Shown here in pieces: positions 37,157 to 46,653 of a DNA stretch of 64,000 bases. This stretch comes from Paenibacillus sp. V4I7 (GTDB lineage: Bacteria > Bacillota > Bacilli > Paenibacillales > NBRC-103111). A model generated the notes under the pieces. That model was given only the letters and a program-made list of their open reading frames with translations, made no database searches and was not told the DNA's origin. The DNA lies in the NCBI RefSeq assembly GCF_030817275.1, contig NZ_JAUSZD010000002.1, positions 3,968,001-4,032,000 on the forward strand. The letters are read 5' to 3'. Position 1 is the first letter of the stretch, and each line of letters starts with the position of its first letter. The translations under genes and the position numbers were made by a program.

Positions 37157-38131
37157 CTACAGCTTTCTAGCTACAATCACGACCCAATTCGAATCATAGT
37201 TTTTCTCTACGATCGTAAATTTGGCTGCAATTAGTGCTTTTTCTACATCTGCTTCTTTGTTTGTAATAATCCCCGAGGTGATATAGTAACCACCTTGCTG
37301 CAAGACTTCATACACTTCATCAACGAAGAGAACAATGACTTCTGCCAAAATATTCGCGACAACTAGCTGTACAGGAATCGAAACACCCAGCTGCGCAGCG
37401 TCTTCGGTCTCGCTTTCTTTCAGTACTCCGAGTAAATCACTAAGTTTGACAGTAATCTTATCTTCGAGCTGATTTTGTTTTGTATTATCAAGCGCACTCG
37501 TTACAGCTACTGGATCCAAGTCAACAGCGAGCACATGCTTCGCGCCTAGCTTCGCAGCTGCAATCGAAAGAATACCAGATCCAGTTCCCACATCAATGAC
37601 GTCGTCACCTGGCTGGAGTACCTTCTCCAATGTTTTCAAACAAAGAGACGTTGTCGCATGCGTACCTGTTCCGAAAGCCATCCCAGGGTCAAGCTCCAAG
37701 ATTAATTCATCAGGCGAAGCTGTATACTCTTCCCATGTTGGTTTAATCGTCAAACGGTCAGACACACGAATAGGTTTAAAATACTGCTTCCAGGCATGCG
37801 CCCAATCCTCATCGTCTACTTCTATTAATTCAAATGTAGGATTTCCAGTATCGATATCGAACTCTTTAAGCTGCTCAACAGATTCTTTCAGGTTAGCCAT
37901 GATGGGCTCCATATCTGTGCCATGGTAGAAGTAGCCTTTAATGACGGCTCTTCCCTCTGGGATATCGTTAAAAGGTGTTTCGTACAATTGACCAAACGAG
38001 GTGTCTCTCTCTTTGTTTAAGGTTCCTGATTCTTCAATGGAAACGCCACCGGCGCCCAGTTCATGAACAAAGTTCGTAATCATTTCTATTGCTTCTTCTG
38101 TCGTATGTACAGTTAATTCCTGCCAAAGCAT
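37157..38131 (-). CDS. prmA: Ribosomal protein L11 methyltransferase
   Basis: 324 residues. N-terminal L11-binding domain (WQELTVHTTEEAIE..., EDWAHAWKQYFKP), then the Rossmann domain with LDPGMAFGTGTHATT, DVGTGSGILSIAAAKLG and NILAE. Trimethylates L11. An insertion of about 15 residues (ESETEDAAQLGVS) is seen before the last strand. The gene lies ten bases before the M50 gene. In B. subtilis prmA follows dnaJ directly; here 4.7 kb intervene. Confidence 0.96.
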   Translation of the reverse strand: MLWQELTVHTTEEAIEMITNFVHELGAGGVSIEESGTLNKERDTSFGQLYETPFNDIPEGRAVIKGYFYHGTDMEPIMANLKESVEQLKEFDIDTGNPTFELIEVDDEDWAHAWKQYFKPIRVSDRLTIKPTWEEYTASPDELILELDPGMAFGTGTHATTSLCLKTLEKVLQPGDDVIDVGTGSGILSIAAAKLGAKHVLAVDLDPVAVTSALDNTKQNQLEDKITVKLSDLLGVLKESETEDAAQLGVSIPVQLVVANILAEVIVLFVDEVYEVLQQGGYYITSGIITNKEADVEKALIAAKFTIVEKNYDSNWVVIVARKL

Positions 38132-38378
38132 CGGTATTGCTCCTCCTGTCGGTTATCACTTACAAATAAACCAAGCCCTAAAACGGTTATTTGGGCTATT
38201 TTCACACTGATTATTGTACTACACTTCGCTTCTTGGGTAAAATGGCGCATAATTTGTAAGCGCTTTAAAAATATTTTGCATCCTAACAACTTCCTAATAC
38301 CTTCATGTTACATTGAAAAAGTGAGCAATGCTTAATCGTCTCTCTTGCTATTATTCATCATTAGAATGGAGTCATCAC

Positions 38379-39185
38379 ATGTACAAAACACTATTCATCT
38401 CACTTGTTTTCGTTGGTGTAGCGATGTCAGCACCTTTCACGACACCAACCATGCTTGCGGATAACTATAGCCAAGTTACGGCTCATCGCGGCAGTTCCGC
38501 TGTCACACCCGAGAATACGCTCTCTTCCTTTCGTCAAGCCATCATCGATCGAGCAGGCATTGCTGAGCTGGATGTCCAAGAGACAGCCGACGGAGTCGTC
38601 ATGGTTATGCACGATAATAAGGCCATCCGCACAACAGGAATTAATAAAAACATGTGGGAAATCACCTCCTCGGAGCTAAAAGAGGCAAGCGCAGGCAGCT
38701 GGTTTAGCCCGAAATTTCAAAATGAGCTTGTGCCCACGCTGGATGAAGTCATAGGATTAGCCAAAGGTCATATAAAGCTGAATATAGAAATGAAAAATAA
38801 CGGGCACGGTATGCTGCTCGCTGAAAAAACAGTAGACCTTATCCAAGCACACAGCTTTGAGAAGGAATGCACGGTGACATCATTTGATGCCAAGTTGCTT
38901 TATACTGTGAAAAAGCTTAATCCCCAGATCAAGACCGGCCTTATTGTGGGGCAAAAAACGGAAAACATTGTCGCCATCATGCAGAGTTCTGATTTCGATG
39001 TTATTTCTGCAGCCTATCCCCTCGTAACTGAATCATTCATGAAGCTTGCCGAGGCACATCAGAAGGAAGTCTATGTATGGACGGTCAATCAACCGACAAT
39101 CATGAAGCAAATGCTTGCACTCGGTGTATCCAGTATTATTACGGACCATCCAGACCAACTTGTTCAAGTCATGAGTGGGCAGTAA
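38379..39185 (+). CDS. Secreted glycerophosphodiester phosphodiesterase
   Basis: 268 residues from the ATG at 38379 (AATGGAG upstream), giving a signal peptide (MYKTLFISLVFVGVAMSAPF). GDPD motifs: HRGSSAVTPENTL, ELDVQETADGVVMVMHD, and IKLNIEMKN. Hydrolyses glycerophosphodiesters such as deacylated phospholipids or teichoic acid fragments outside the membrane, releasing glycerol-3-phosphate. Its proximity to phoX suggests a phosphate-scavenging theme, but it is on the opposite strand. Confidence 0.93.
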   Translation: MYKTLFISLVFVGVAMSAPFTTPTMLADNYSQVTAHRGSSAVTPENTLSSFRQAIIDRAGIAELDVQETADGVVMVMHDNKAIRTTGINKNMWEITSSELKEASAGSWFSPKFQNELVPTLDEVIGLAKGHIKLNIEMKNNGHGMLLAEKTVDLIQAHSFEKECTVTSFDAKLLYTVKKLNPQIKTGLIVGQKTENIVAIMQSSDFDVISAAYPLVTESFMKLAEAHQKEVYVWTVNQPTIMKQMLALGVSSIITDHPDQLVQVMSGQ

Positions 39186-39203
39186 GCACTTTCTTATATA
39201 ATA

Positions 39204-39251
39204 AAAGCATCTGATCAATCAGGCTTTTGCCTTTTGATCAGATGCTTTTTT
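39204..39251 (+). terminator. Bidirectional terminator between GDPD and the 123-residue gene
   Basis: AAGCATCTGATCAA pairs perfectly with TTGATCAGATGCTT, flanked by A and T runs on both sides. It serves two convergent genes. Confidence 0.9.
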
Positions 39252-39255
39252 GAGA

Positions 39256-39627
39256 TTACATAGTTCCGCCTGCGCTTTCAATAACACGTACTGCCTGATC
39301 ATACACGGCATCGTCGATGACGGCAGCCAGTATAATGTCAATTCCCGTTACACCGCCACCCCCTCCGTCGCTTAAACCGCTTGCTGCTGGGTCTGCCGCA
39401 ATCAGGATCCCTTCATCAGGTGTAGAAACATCTGCAGCCTGAGTTAACGTACCCAAGCTTCCGAAGTCCCCCGCATAGGGATTCATCGCGGATTGCAAAC
39501 CACTGCCTGCATATCTGCCAAATCGATCTACCTGAACGTCAATAGCACGCAGTGCTTTCAGCTTAGAAGCTGCTCCCTCTGCTTGCTCCGGCGAATGAAA
39601 ATAGGCGAGAATACTTTTCTCTGCCAT
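39256..39627 (-). CDS. Hypothetical protein, Gly-rich C-half
   Basis: 123 residues, no signal peptide or membrane helix. The start (KSILAYFHSPEQAEGAASKLKALRAIDVQVDRFG) looks like a small alpha/beta module that somewhat resembles the N-terminus of general stress (YflT-type) proteins; the middle has a run of five Gly after SD. It overlaps the upstream YfhD-type gene by one base (TAATG), so the two are coupled. I do not recognise a function; a stress or spore role is only suggested by the partner. Confidence 0.8.
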   Translation of the reverse strand: MAEKSILAYFHSPEQAEGAASKLKALRAIDVQVDRFGRYAGSGLQSAMNPYAGDFGSLGTLTQAADVSTPDEGILIAADPAASGLSDGGGGGVTGIDIILAAVIDDAVYDQAVRVIESAGGTM

Positions 39628-39776
39628 TACTGTTCTTCCTGTCTGTAATCAGCTGCTTGCGCTCTCTCAGCCGCCTCGAAATCATCGGCATCAGCAACCT
39701 CAGCGGCGAATTCGACATCCTCATTTTTGGTTACAGGTAATTTATTCTGCTCTTCCTGATTATGTTTCTGACTCAT
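39627..39776 (-). CDS. Small acidic YfhD-type protein
   Basis: 49 residues (MSQKHNQEEQNK ... AADYRQEEQ), highly acidic and hydrophilic, with Asp/Glu/Ala-rich centre (VEFAAEVADADDFEAAERAQ). GGAGG lies nine bases before the ATG. This composition and the start resemble YfhD-family small proteins of Bacilli, of unknown function. It is translated together with the next gene. Confidence 0.75.
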   Translation of the reverse strand: MSQKHNQEEQNKLPVTKNEDVEFAAEVADADDFEAAERAQAADYRQEEQ

Positions 39777-39851
39777 CTTTGAACCTCCTAGAAACCGTTA
39801 AATTAACATCCATTTTTTATTGTGCCAAAGGATGGTTTTTTTATGCCACAA

Positions 39852-39892
39852 AAAGAAGATGACCGTCTCTCTCGCAGACGGTCATCTTCTTT
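39852..39892 (-). terminator. Terminator after tatC (bidirectional)
   Basis: AAAGAAGATGACCGTCT pairs with AGACGGTCATCTTCTTT around a seven-base loop. It closes the phoX-tatAC operon. Confidence 0.9.
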
Positions 39893-39911
39893 ACACAAAC
39901 GGACATCTCAT

Positions 39912-40634
39912 TTAATTTTGTTGCCTTTTATAAATCAGTTTGGAGAGAGTCACGCTGATTTCATACAACAAGAATAAGGGAATGATGACTAGGATGTCCG
40001 AGATGATATCAGGTGGCGTTATGGTTACAGCGGTTACCGCCAGCAGAAAATAAGCAAGTTTGCGCATTTTAGCCATTCTTTTCGGAGAAAGCACACCTAT
40101 TTGTGTTAGGAACATGACAACTACCGGCATTTCAAATAAAACACCAAAAGGTACTGTCATATTCACCATGAATGTAAAATATTTCTCCGCCGTATACATC
40201 GTATCGAAGTTTCCTGCCATCCCTTCCAAAAAGGAATAAACCATCGGATAGATGATAAAATAACCGAAACTAACCCCGATTATAAATAGCAAAGCCAAAG
40301 CTGGTATAAAAGCTAGAGTCGCCTTATATTCGTGAGCTCGAAGTGCAGGCTTTACAAAGAGCCAAGCTTGCCAAGCCAAAATTGGCATCGTAACAGCTAT
40401 AGCCAAAACACCGCTAAGCATGAAATATACCCAGATGACATCAGACGGAGCGAGTATCGTAAGCTTACCTTCCACATCACGTACTAGCCAACGATATACG
40501 TCTTGAACAAAAACAAAAGCGACGCAAAACGAAATAAAAAAGGCGATAAGTGTAATAATAATTCTTTTGCGCATTTCCTCTAAATGTAGGACAACGGATT
40601 CTTGCTTTTTGGAAGTGGTCACCGCGATTGACAT
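39912..40634 (-). CDS. tatC: Twin-arginine translocase subunit TatC
   Basis: 240 residues with six membrane helices. Motifs: HLEEMRKRI at the N-terminus (signal-peptide docking), FVKPALRAHE, and FEMPVVVMFL. Receptor for twin-arginine signal peptides. It lies three bases after tatA and in the same operon as a Tat-dependent phosphatase, like phoD-tatAd-tatCd of B. subtilis. Confidence 0.96.
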   Translation of the reverse strand: MSIAVTTSKKQESVVLHLEEMRKRIIITLIAFFISFCVAFVFVQDVYRWLVRDVEGKLTILAPSDVIWVYFMLSGVLAIAVTMPILAWQAWLFVKPALRAHEYKATLAFIPALALLFIIGVSFGYFIIYPMVYSFLEGMAGNFDTMYTAEKYFTFMVNMTVPFGVLFEMPVVVMFLTQIGVLSPKRMAKMRKLAYFLLAVTAVTITPPDIISDILVIIPLFLLYEISVTLSKLIYKRQQN

Positions 40635-40637
40635 TGT

Positions 40638-40862
40638 TTAATTTTTGTCAGCAGCTACATGCGGCTTCAAATCTTCTACTTTCTTCGGTTCTTCAATTTC
40701 ATCCTTATCCCCGTTTAACAGCTCGCGAGTACCGTTCTTAAATTCACTTAGTGTACGACCGAAAGCACGTCCTAGTTCAGGTAATTTGGAAGGTCCAAAA
40801 ACAATAAGAGCAATAACCAGAATAATAATTAGTCCGCCTACACCGATATTTCCGAATGGCAT
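40638..40862 (-). CDS. tatA: Twin-arginine translocase pore subunit TatA
   Basis: 74 residues: one N-terminal membrane helix ([16 protein letters not shown]), the hinge [17 protein letters not shown], and an acidic amphipathic tail. It oligomerises to form the transport path used with TatC. No separate TatB is present, as usual in Bacillota. Confidence 0.95.
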   Translation of the reverse strand: MPFGNIGVGGLIIILVIALIVFGPSKLPELGRAFGRTLSEFKNGTRELLNGDKDEIEEPKKVEDLKPHVAADKN

Positions 40863-40907
40863 TTGAAGTATCCCCTTTGAATGAAATAAGTTCTGATTAG
40901 ATGAAGA

Positions 40908-40927
40908 TCCCCACTATGCAGTGGGGA
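40908..40927 (-). other. Hairpin between phoX and tatA
   Basis: TCCCCACT pairs with AGTGGGGA around a four-base loop in the 105-base gap. No T-run follows on the minus strand, so it probably marks an mRNA processing or stability point that separates phosphatase from translocase expression. Confidence 0.5.
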
Positions 40928-40967
40928 ATTTACAATTTCGTTAATGGACTGCTTACCGAAGCAGGTA

Positions 40968-42641
40968 TTAGCCTAGCTTGAATCCGCTGATTGCAACTAC
41001 GCCGCAACGAGGAATCGTGTCACCTTTACGGTGCGGCCACATGCCTGTAGGCTTTGCCAAATCAGTAGTCAATTCACCTGGATGCTGAATGGAAAGGAAC
41101 AGCGTTTGTTCATTCGGCGTAAAGAATGGGCCTGTTAATTCACTTTCCTTAGGCGCTGAGGCAAACTGCATGGCAACACCTTTGCCTTGACCTATGGTTG
41201 GAATTACGAATAATCCATTATTCATAAATGATTTGTAAACACCTTTGTTATGGCTGCTAGTGGAAATGTCTGTCACAACCCATAAATTCCCGTTTGAATC
41301 AAATGCTAGATTGTCAGGGGAACTGAATCCGGATTGACGACCTCCAGCAGCGAAGATTTCGAAATCAAACTCAGTTGCGCCAAGGTCATTATCCAATTCG
41401 AAAATGCGAGTGATATGACCATGGATATTACCGTGGGTATCATTGTTTGTATGGCAGATAAATACCGTGTTATCGAAAGGTGAGATCTCGATATCTTCCG
41501 GACGGTCTGTTGGTGTACCTCCAAGAATAAGAGCAGCCTCATGACAGTAAGTAACAATATCACCTTGCGTTTGGAATTTCTTTTGCAGCTCTTCTCTTTT
41601 GCCGCTCACACCAGCTGGATTTTTGAACTTTTCATTGTCTAATGCTTTCGTAACAGCCTCGATCGTCACTGGAACCCATTTACCTGATTTCAGGTTAGCC
41701 ACATATAAGGTACCTTCGGATAACAAAGCGGAGTTACCGCGACCCAATGATGGCTCATACTTATGTTTGGAAACGAACTTGTACACACAAGCGTCTTTCT
41801 TGTCATCTCCCATGTACACAACCACACGTCCGTCTTTGGCAATTCCCATAGCAGTGTTTTCATGGTTGAATCTACCTAATGCTGTATGTTTCTTCAAGAA
41901 CGTACCGTCGAAAGGATCCACTTCGATAACCCAACCATAGTGAGTTTGCGGTAAACCAGCGGTTTCAGCAGTATCCGTGAAGTTTTCTTCACAAGACAAA
42001 ACCGTATTCCACAAAGTCACACCACCGGAACAGTTAGCAAAAGTCCCTTGAACTGTCGTTGCGCCATTTAATGCTGCAATCCCTTTGGCAGGGCCTGTAA
42101 GCTCAAATTTTGTAAAACCATTGATTCGACGAGCATATTTTGATGTCGTATCCATCTTCCAAGTTCCTGTTTCATCTAAGAACACTTCAATGACAGACAT
42201 CCCTTGATAATAAAGATCTTTTTCAATTTGTTCTTTCGTTAATTTGCCGTCTTTCACTGGTCCTATGGAGAAAATTAATGAGTATTCATGATTTGTAGCC
42301 AACAATCCGCGTGTGTTGGATCCATCGATTGGGAAAAAGGCATTATAATCAGCAGCTTGGCCAAATTTTTCACCTGCGCTGTTAATCACATCATCAAAAG
42401 CTGCAACAACGTCGTATTTGAAACCTCTAGGTAAAATAAGTTCATCTTCTTTGGAAGCCTCGATCGGTTCGAAATAACCGCTTACTTTGTTGGTCCCGAA
42501 ACCGAACAAGTGGTCTGCAGTTGGCGACATAGCGGATGCTTTGCCTTCGAGTGTGCCTAATCCTGCGGATGCTGCGGCTAATGCGGCAGCTCCGGTACCT
42601 ATGTAAGATAAGAACGTACGGCGGTCAATATTTTTTTCCAT
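40968..42641 (-). CDS. Tat-exported PhoX-family phosphatase (DUF839)
   Basis: 557 residues from the ATG at 42641 (AAGGGAG upstream; the frame extends four codons earlier). The N-terminus has a twin-arginine signal (NIDRRTFLSYIG, then an Ala-rich core). The body is PhoX-like: LLATNHEYS, GGVTLWNTVLSCEENF, YGWVIEVDPFDG, VVYMGDD, PEDIEISPFDNTVFICHTNND, SSPDNLAFDSNGNLWVVTD, and LSIQHPG near the C-terminus. PhoX enzymes release phosphate from esters using Fe/Ca cofactors, and must fold before export. Encoded right upstream of tatA and tatC, it is probably their main cargo. Confidence 0.9.
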   Translation of the reverse strand: MEKNIDRRTFLSYIGTGAAALAAASAGLGTLEGKASAMSPTADHLFGFGTNKVSGYFEPIEASKEDELILPRGFKYDVVAAFDDVINSAGEKFGQAADYNAFFPIDGSNTRGLLATNHEYSLIFSIGPVKDGKLTKEQIEKDLYYQGMSVIEVFLDETGTWKMDTTSKYARRINGFTKFELTGPAKGIAALNGATTVQGTFANCSGGVTLWNTVLSCEENFTDTAETAGLPQTHYGWVIEVDPFDGTFLKKHTALGRFNHENTAMGIAKDGRVVVYMGDDKKDACVYKFVSKHKYEPSLGRGNSALLSEGTLYVANLKSGKWVPVTIEAVTKALDNEKFKNPAGVSGKREELQKKFQTQGDIVTYCHEAALILGGTPTDRPEDIEISPFDNTVFICHTNNDTHGNIHGHITRIFELDNDLGATEFDFEIFAAGGRQSGFSSPDNLAFDSNGNLWVVTDISTSSHNKGVYKSFMNNGLFVIPTIGQGKGVAMQFASAPKESELTGPFFTPNEQTLFLSIQHPGELTTDLAKPTGMWPHRKGDTIPRCGVVAISGFKLG

Positions 42642-42700
42642 TGATATGTACAACTCCCTTAGAAAGTTATTAGACTTCTAAGACAAGCTTAACTTGTGAA

Positions 42701-42739
42701 CATCAACACAGTGTTTTGCTCATTTAAATGTTTTGTAAA
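42701..42739 (-). promoter_or_regulatory. Possible Pho box upstream of phoX
   Basis: On the minus strand four hexamers, TTTACA, TTTAAA, AAAACA and TTGATG, follow at exactly 11-base intervals, with TTCACA close by. The periodicity fits PhoP direct repeats (TTMACA-like), though only the first and the nearby TTCACA match the consensus well. Confidence 0.35.
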
Positions 42740-42752
42740 TGAAAGAATAAAT

Positions 42753-42813
42753 AAAAAAACACCCCATATGAAACCTTCAACAGATTAATCTCTGTGAAAG
42801 CTCCGTGGGATGT
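42753..42813 (-). terminator. Terminator of the dnaK operon after dnaJ
   Basis: ACATCCCA pairs with TGGGGTGT (one G-U), with an inner stem near AGAGATTAATCTGT, followed by seven T on the minus strand. It lies 20 bases past the dnaJ stop. Confidence 0.75.
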
Positions 42814-42833
42814 TTCATTCTTCTCGAAGGGTA

Positions 42834-43949
42834 TTAATCGCCTAAGAAGGCTCTCTTCATACGTTCAAATATCGATTGATTTTGCTCGGAAGTATTTTCG
42901 CCGCTTTGTTTACCAAATTGACGGAGCAAATCCTTTTGTTCTTCACTCAAATTCGTTGGCGTCATCACAATCACTTTCACATGTTGATCACCTTGACCGA
43001 AGCCGCGAAGGTGAGGAACCCCTTTACCTTTTAAGCGGAAATACGTATCGGTTTGCGTACCAGCAGGAATTTTGAGCTTAACTTTCTCAGTGAGTGTTGG
43101 AATCTCGATCTCATCACCTAACGCTGCCTGCATGAAGGTTAATGGAACTTCACAATAGACATCATTGCCTTCACGTTCGAAGAATTCATGTGTTTTCACA
43201 CGAATAACGACGTAAAGGTCGCCTGCAGGGCCCCCGCGAGTTCCGCCTTCACCTTCGCCGGATACACGAAGCTGCGCGCCATCATCAACACCAGCAGGAA
43301 TCTTGATGTGGATGGTACGCTGTTTTTTTACCTTACCAGCGCCATGACACGTTCCGCATTTATCTTTGATGATCTTCCCTTGGCCATTACAAACCGTACA
43401 TACACGACGGTTAACAATACGTCCAAAAGCTGTATTCTGTACGACTTCCTGCTGCCCGCTGCCATGACAACCGCCGCAAGTTTCCGGCTTCGTACCTGGC
43501 TTAGCACCGGATCCGTTACACGTATCACAATTTTCAGTTCGAGGAATATGGATATCGGTTTCTTTCCCGAAAATCGCTTCTTTGAACTCAATCGTCATCG
43601 TGTATTGCAAATCATTCCCGCGTTGTGGAGCATTGGGGTTACGACGGTTTCCACCGCCGCCACCACCGAAGAACATATCAAAAATATCCCCGAAGCCGCC
43701 ACTGAAGTCTTGGCCGCCCATACCTTGGTTAGGATCTACATGACCAAAGCGATCATATTGGGCTTTTTTCTGATCATCGCTCAAAACATCATAAGCGTCT
43801 TTCGCTTCTTTGAATTTATCTTCCGCATCTGCGGCTTTGTTCACGTCAGGGTGATACTGACGAGCCATTTTACGGTAAGCCTTCTTGATATCATCTTGCG
43901 ATGCATCTTTGCCTAGCCCAAGCACCTCATAATAATCACGTTTACTCAT
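42834..43949 (-). CDS. dnaJ: Co-chaperone DnaJ
   Basis: 371 residues: J domain with HPD ([10 protein letters not shown]), Gly/Phe region ([17 protein letters not shown]), four CxxCxGxG zinc repeats ([32 protein letters not shown]) and C-terminal substrate domain. Stimulates the DnaK ATPase. Last gene of the heat-shock operon. Confidence 0.98.
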   Translation of the reverse strand: MSKRDYYEVLGLGKDASQDDIKKAYRKMARQYHPDVNKAADAEDKFKEAKDAYDVLSDDQKKAQYDRFGHVDPNQGMGGQDFSGGFGDIFDMFFGGGGGGNRRNPNAPQRGNDLQYTMTIEFKEAIFGKETDIHIPRTENCDTCNGSGAKPGTKPETCGGCHGSGQQEVVQNTAFGRIVNRRVCTVCNGQGKIIKDKCGTCHGAGKVKKQRTIHIKIPAGVDDGAQLRVSGEGEGGTRGGPAGDLYVVIRVKTHEFFEREGNDVYCEVPLTFMQAALGDEIEIPTLTEKVKLKIPAGTQTDTYFRLKGKGVPHLRGFGQGDQHVKVIVMTPTNLSEEQKDLLRQFGKQSGENTSEQNQSIFERMKRAFLGD

Positions 43950-43984
43950 TGTTCCACTCCCATGTTCAAGACTACAAACGGAAA

Positions 43985-44019
43985 GTCAAAGCCACGGAGA
44001 GACTCCTGTTGGCTTTGAC
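43985..44019 (-). other. Inverted repeat between dnaK and dnaJ
   Basis: GTCAAAGCCA and TGGCTTTGAC form a 10-bp stem with a 15-base loop in the 152-base gap. On the minus strand TTTCCGTTT follows, so it may attenuate or process the message, giving less dnaJ than dnaK. Confidence 0.5.
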
Positions 44020-44101
44020 TCATACGTTTTCATTCAAATAAGTGTTTAAAAAATGGCTTTCAAAGTCAACTTTTTAAACTTCATCTTTAGTTAGGATATG
44101 A

Positions 44102-45940
44102 TTATTTTTTGGGTTCGTCAACAACTTCGTAATCTGCGTCGACAACATTCTCTCTGCCTTTAGGGGCTTCGCCAGCACCAGCTTCGCCTTCAGCACCTTG
44201 TGACTGAGCAGCTTGCTCATACAGCTTCACGGAAAGTTGTTGAATGACTTCTGTCAACTCTTCTGTTGCTTTTTTGATCGCTTCGAGTTCGTTACCAGCT
44301 AGAGCAGCTGTCACTTTCTCTTTTGCAGCGTTCGCTTTGTCGATCTCGCCTTGGTCTACTTTATCTCCAAGATCTTTGATCGTTTTGTCAACGGAATATA
44401 CGAGTTGATCCGCTTCGTTACGAGCTTCTACAAGCTCTTTACGGATACGGTCTTCCTCAGCATGAGCTTCCGCATCTTTCACCATTTGTTCAACTTCTGC
44501 ATCGCTTAAGCCGCTGGAAGAAGTGATCGTGATTTTTTGGCTTTTGCCAGTTCCTTTGTCAAGTGCAGACACGTTAACGATACCGTTCGCATCGATATCG
44601 AAGCTAACTTCGATTTGCGGAACGCCACGTGGAGCTGGAGGAATATCACCAAGCATGAAACGGCCTAGTGTTTTGTTCCCGCTAGCCATCGAACGCTCAC
44701 CTTGAAGCACGTGAATCTCAACGCTAGTTTGGTTATCTGCATAAGTGGAGTACACTTGTGATTTCGTTGTAGGGATTGTTGTGTTGCGGTCGATCATTTT
44801 CGTGAACACACCGCCAGCTGTTTCGATACCAAGGGAAAGTGGTGTTACGTCAAGAAGAACGACGTCTTTCACTTCACCTGTCAATACACCAGCTTGAACA
44901 GCTGCACCAAGGGCAACAACTTCATCTGGGTTAACGCCTTTGTGAGGCTCTTTACCAGTTAATTTCTTGATCGCTTCAACAACCGCTGGGATACGTGTGG
45001 ATCCACCAACAAGAACAACTTTATCGATTTGGCTTGTGGACAAACCGGAATCCTGCAGTGCTTGACGAGTTGGTCCAAGTGTTCTTTCAACAAGACTAGC
45101 GGAAAGCTCTTCGAACTTCGCACGAGTTAGGTTCAACTCCAAATGCTGAGGAACCCCGTCAGCTACTGTAATGAACGGCAAGGAAACGGTTGTTGTCAGT
45201 ACGCCGGAAAGCTCTTTTTTCGCTTTTTCAGCTGCATCTTTCAAACGTTGTACCGCTGCTTTATCTTTGGAAAGATCTATGCCTTGCTCTTTTTTGAATT
45301 CAGCTACGAGATAATCGATGATGACTTGGTCGAAGTCGTCGCCGCCAAGCTTGTTGTCTCCACTTGTTGCTTTAACTTCAAAGAAACCATCGCCTAATTC
45401 AAGGATGGATACGTCAAATGTACCACCACCAAGGTCATAAACGAGAATCGTTTGATCTTCTGTTTTTTCCAAACCGTAAGCTAGTGCTGCTGCAGTTGGT
45501 TCATTGACGATACGAAGAACTTCAAGACCAGCAATTTTACCAGCATCTTTTGTTGCTTGACGTTGGCTGTCATTGAAATAAGCAGGAACCGTAATAACAG
45601 CTTGCGTTACGGTTTGACCAAGGTAAGCTTCAGCATCAGCTTTCAGCTTTTGCAGAATAATAGCTGAGATTTCTTGTGGTGTGTAATCTTTGCCATCGAT
45701 GTTTTCTTTGTGGTTAGTACCGATGTGACGCTTGATGGAGCTAATTGTTTTGTCTGGGTTTGTGATTGCTTGACGCTTTGCTGTTTCACCAACTACACGC
45801 TCGCCATCTTTCTTGAAACCAACAACGGAAGGGGTTGTACGGTTACCCTCCGGGTTAGGAATTACGACGGCTTCGCCGCCTTCCATTACGGCAACGCAAG
45901 AATTTGTTGTACCTAAGTCAATACCAATTACTTTACTCAT
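44102..45940 (-). CDS. dnaK: Chaperone DnaK (Hsp70)
   Basis: 612 residues from the ATG at 45940 (AAAGGAGG upstream). ATPase domain with [14 protein letters not shown] and [14 protein letters not shown], linker [15 protein letters not shown], substrate-binding domain, helical lid, and a Gly/Glu-rich tail ending [10 protein letters not shown]. Central Hsp70 of the cytoplasm. Confidence 0.99.
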   Translation of the reverse strand: MSKVIGIDLGTTNSCVAVMEGGEAVVIPNPEGNRTTPSVVGFKKDGERVVGETAKRQAITNPDKTISSIKRHIGTNHKENIDGKDYTPQEISAIILQKLKADAEAYLGQTVTQAVITVPAYFNDSQRQATKDAGKIAGLEVLRIVNEPTAAALAYGLEKTEDQTILVYDLGGGTFDVSILELGDGFFEVKATSGDNKLGGDDFDQVIIDYLVAEFKKEQGIDLSKDKAAVQRLKDAAEKAKKELSGVLTTTVSLPFITVADGVPQHLELNLTRAKFEELSASLVERTLGPTRQALQDSGLSTSQIDKVVLVGGSTRIPAVVEAIKKLTGKEPHKGVNPDEVVALGAAVQAGVLTGEVKDVVLLDVTPLSLGIETAGGVFTKMIDRNTTIPTTKSQVYSTYADNQTSVEIHVLQGERSMASGNKTLGRFMLGDIPPAPRGVPQIEVSFDIDANGIVNVSALDKGTGKSQKITITSSSGLSDAEVEQMVKDAEAHAEEDRIRKELVEARNEADQLVYSVDKTIKDLGDKVDQGEIDKANAAKEKVTAALAGNELEAIKKATEELTEVIQQLSVKLYEQAAQSQGAEGEAGAGEAPKGRENVVDADYEVVDEPKK

Positions 45941-46008
45941 GTAAAGCTGCCTCCTTTTGCTCCTATGGAACATTTCGTTTATTTGAATGTTGAGAAAAAT
46001 AAGATCTC

Positions 46009-46593
46009 TTACACGCTAACTTTGACCATGGCAGGTCGGATGACTTTATCTTTGAGGATATAGCCTTTTTGCAGTTCTTCTACCACGATACCTTCTTCGT
46101 GTTCTTCGGATTCAACCTGCATAACCGCTTGGTGGAATTCCGGATTGAACGGTTGACCTACGGAATCGATCGGTTTAAGCCCTTCTGCGGTTAGCAGTTG
46201 ATCGATGCCGCGGTACGTCATATCCAAGCCTTTCACCAATGCGTCGAAATCCTTCGTCTCCTTGCTTGAAGACAGCGCGCGATCAAAGTTATCTACAATC
46301 GGTAAAAGCTGTTCAATCAATTTTAGCGAAGCGTATTTCGCGAAATCTTCCTTCTCCGCTCTAGCGCGGCGGCGGAAGTTGTCGAAGTCCGCTTGAACGC
46401 GTAATAAACGCTGATAGTTTTCTTCTGCTTGCACACGCGCCGTTTCCAACTCGCTAACTTCTTTGGTTTCCTCAGAAACCTCCGCTTGCGAATCTTGGCC
46501 TACCGCTTCTTGTTGTTCAGCGGCTTGCTCGCCTTCGGCTGCGTATGTAGTGTTCACGTCTTGCTCGGCTGTTTTGTTATCTCCAGTACTCAA
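46009..46593 (-). CDS. grpE: Nucleotide exchange factor GrpE
   Basis: 194 residues. The long helical dimer region follows an acidic, Gln/Glu-rich disordered N-terminus of ~45 residues; the beta domain has the typical [20 protein letters not shown] and [16 protein letters not shown]. The start is TTG at 46593 with AGGAGG nine bases upstream. Exchanges ADP for ATP on DnaK. Confidence 0.97.
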   Translation of the reverse strand: MSTGDNKTAEQDVNTTYAAEGEQAAEQQEAVGQDSQAEVSEETKEVSELETARVQAEENYQRLLRVQADFDNFRRRARAEKEDFAKYASLKLIEQLLPIVDNFDRALSSSKETKDFDALVKGLDMTYRGIDQLLTAEGLKPIDSVGQPFNPEFHQAVMQVESEEHEEGIVVEELQKGYILKDKVIRPAMVKVSV

Positions 46594-46653
46594 TTGTCCT
46601 TCACCTCCTAAACATAATACATCATAATCTCTCTGACGTCAGTTTGCCCATCT

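Noticed and set aside
43188-43916. 242-codon plus frame opposite dnaJ
   Set aside because: Entirely antisense to a certain dnaJ; composition reflects the complement of its Gly-rich codons.
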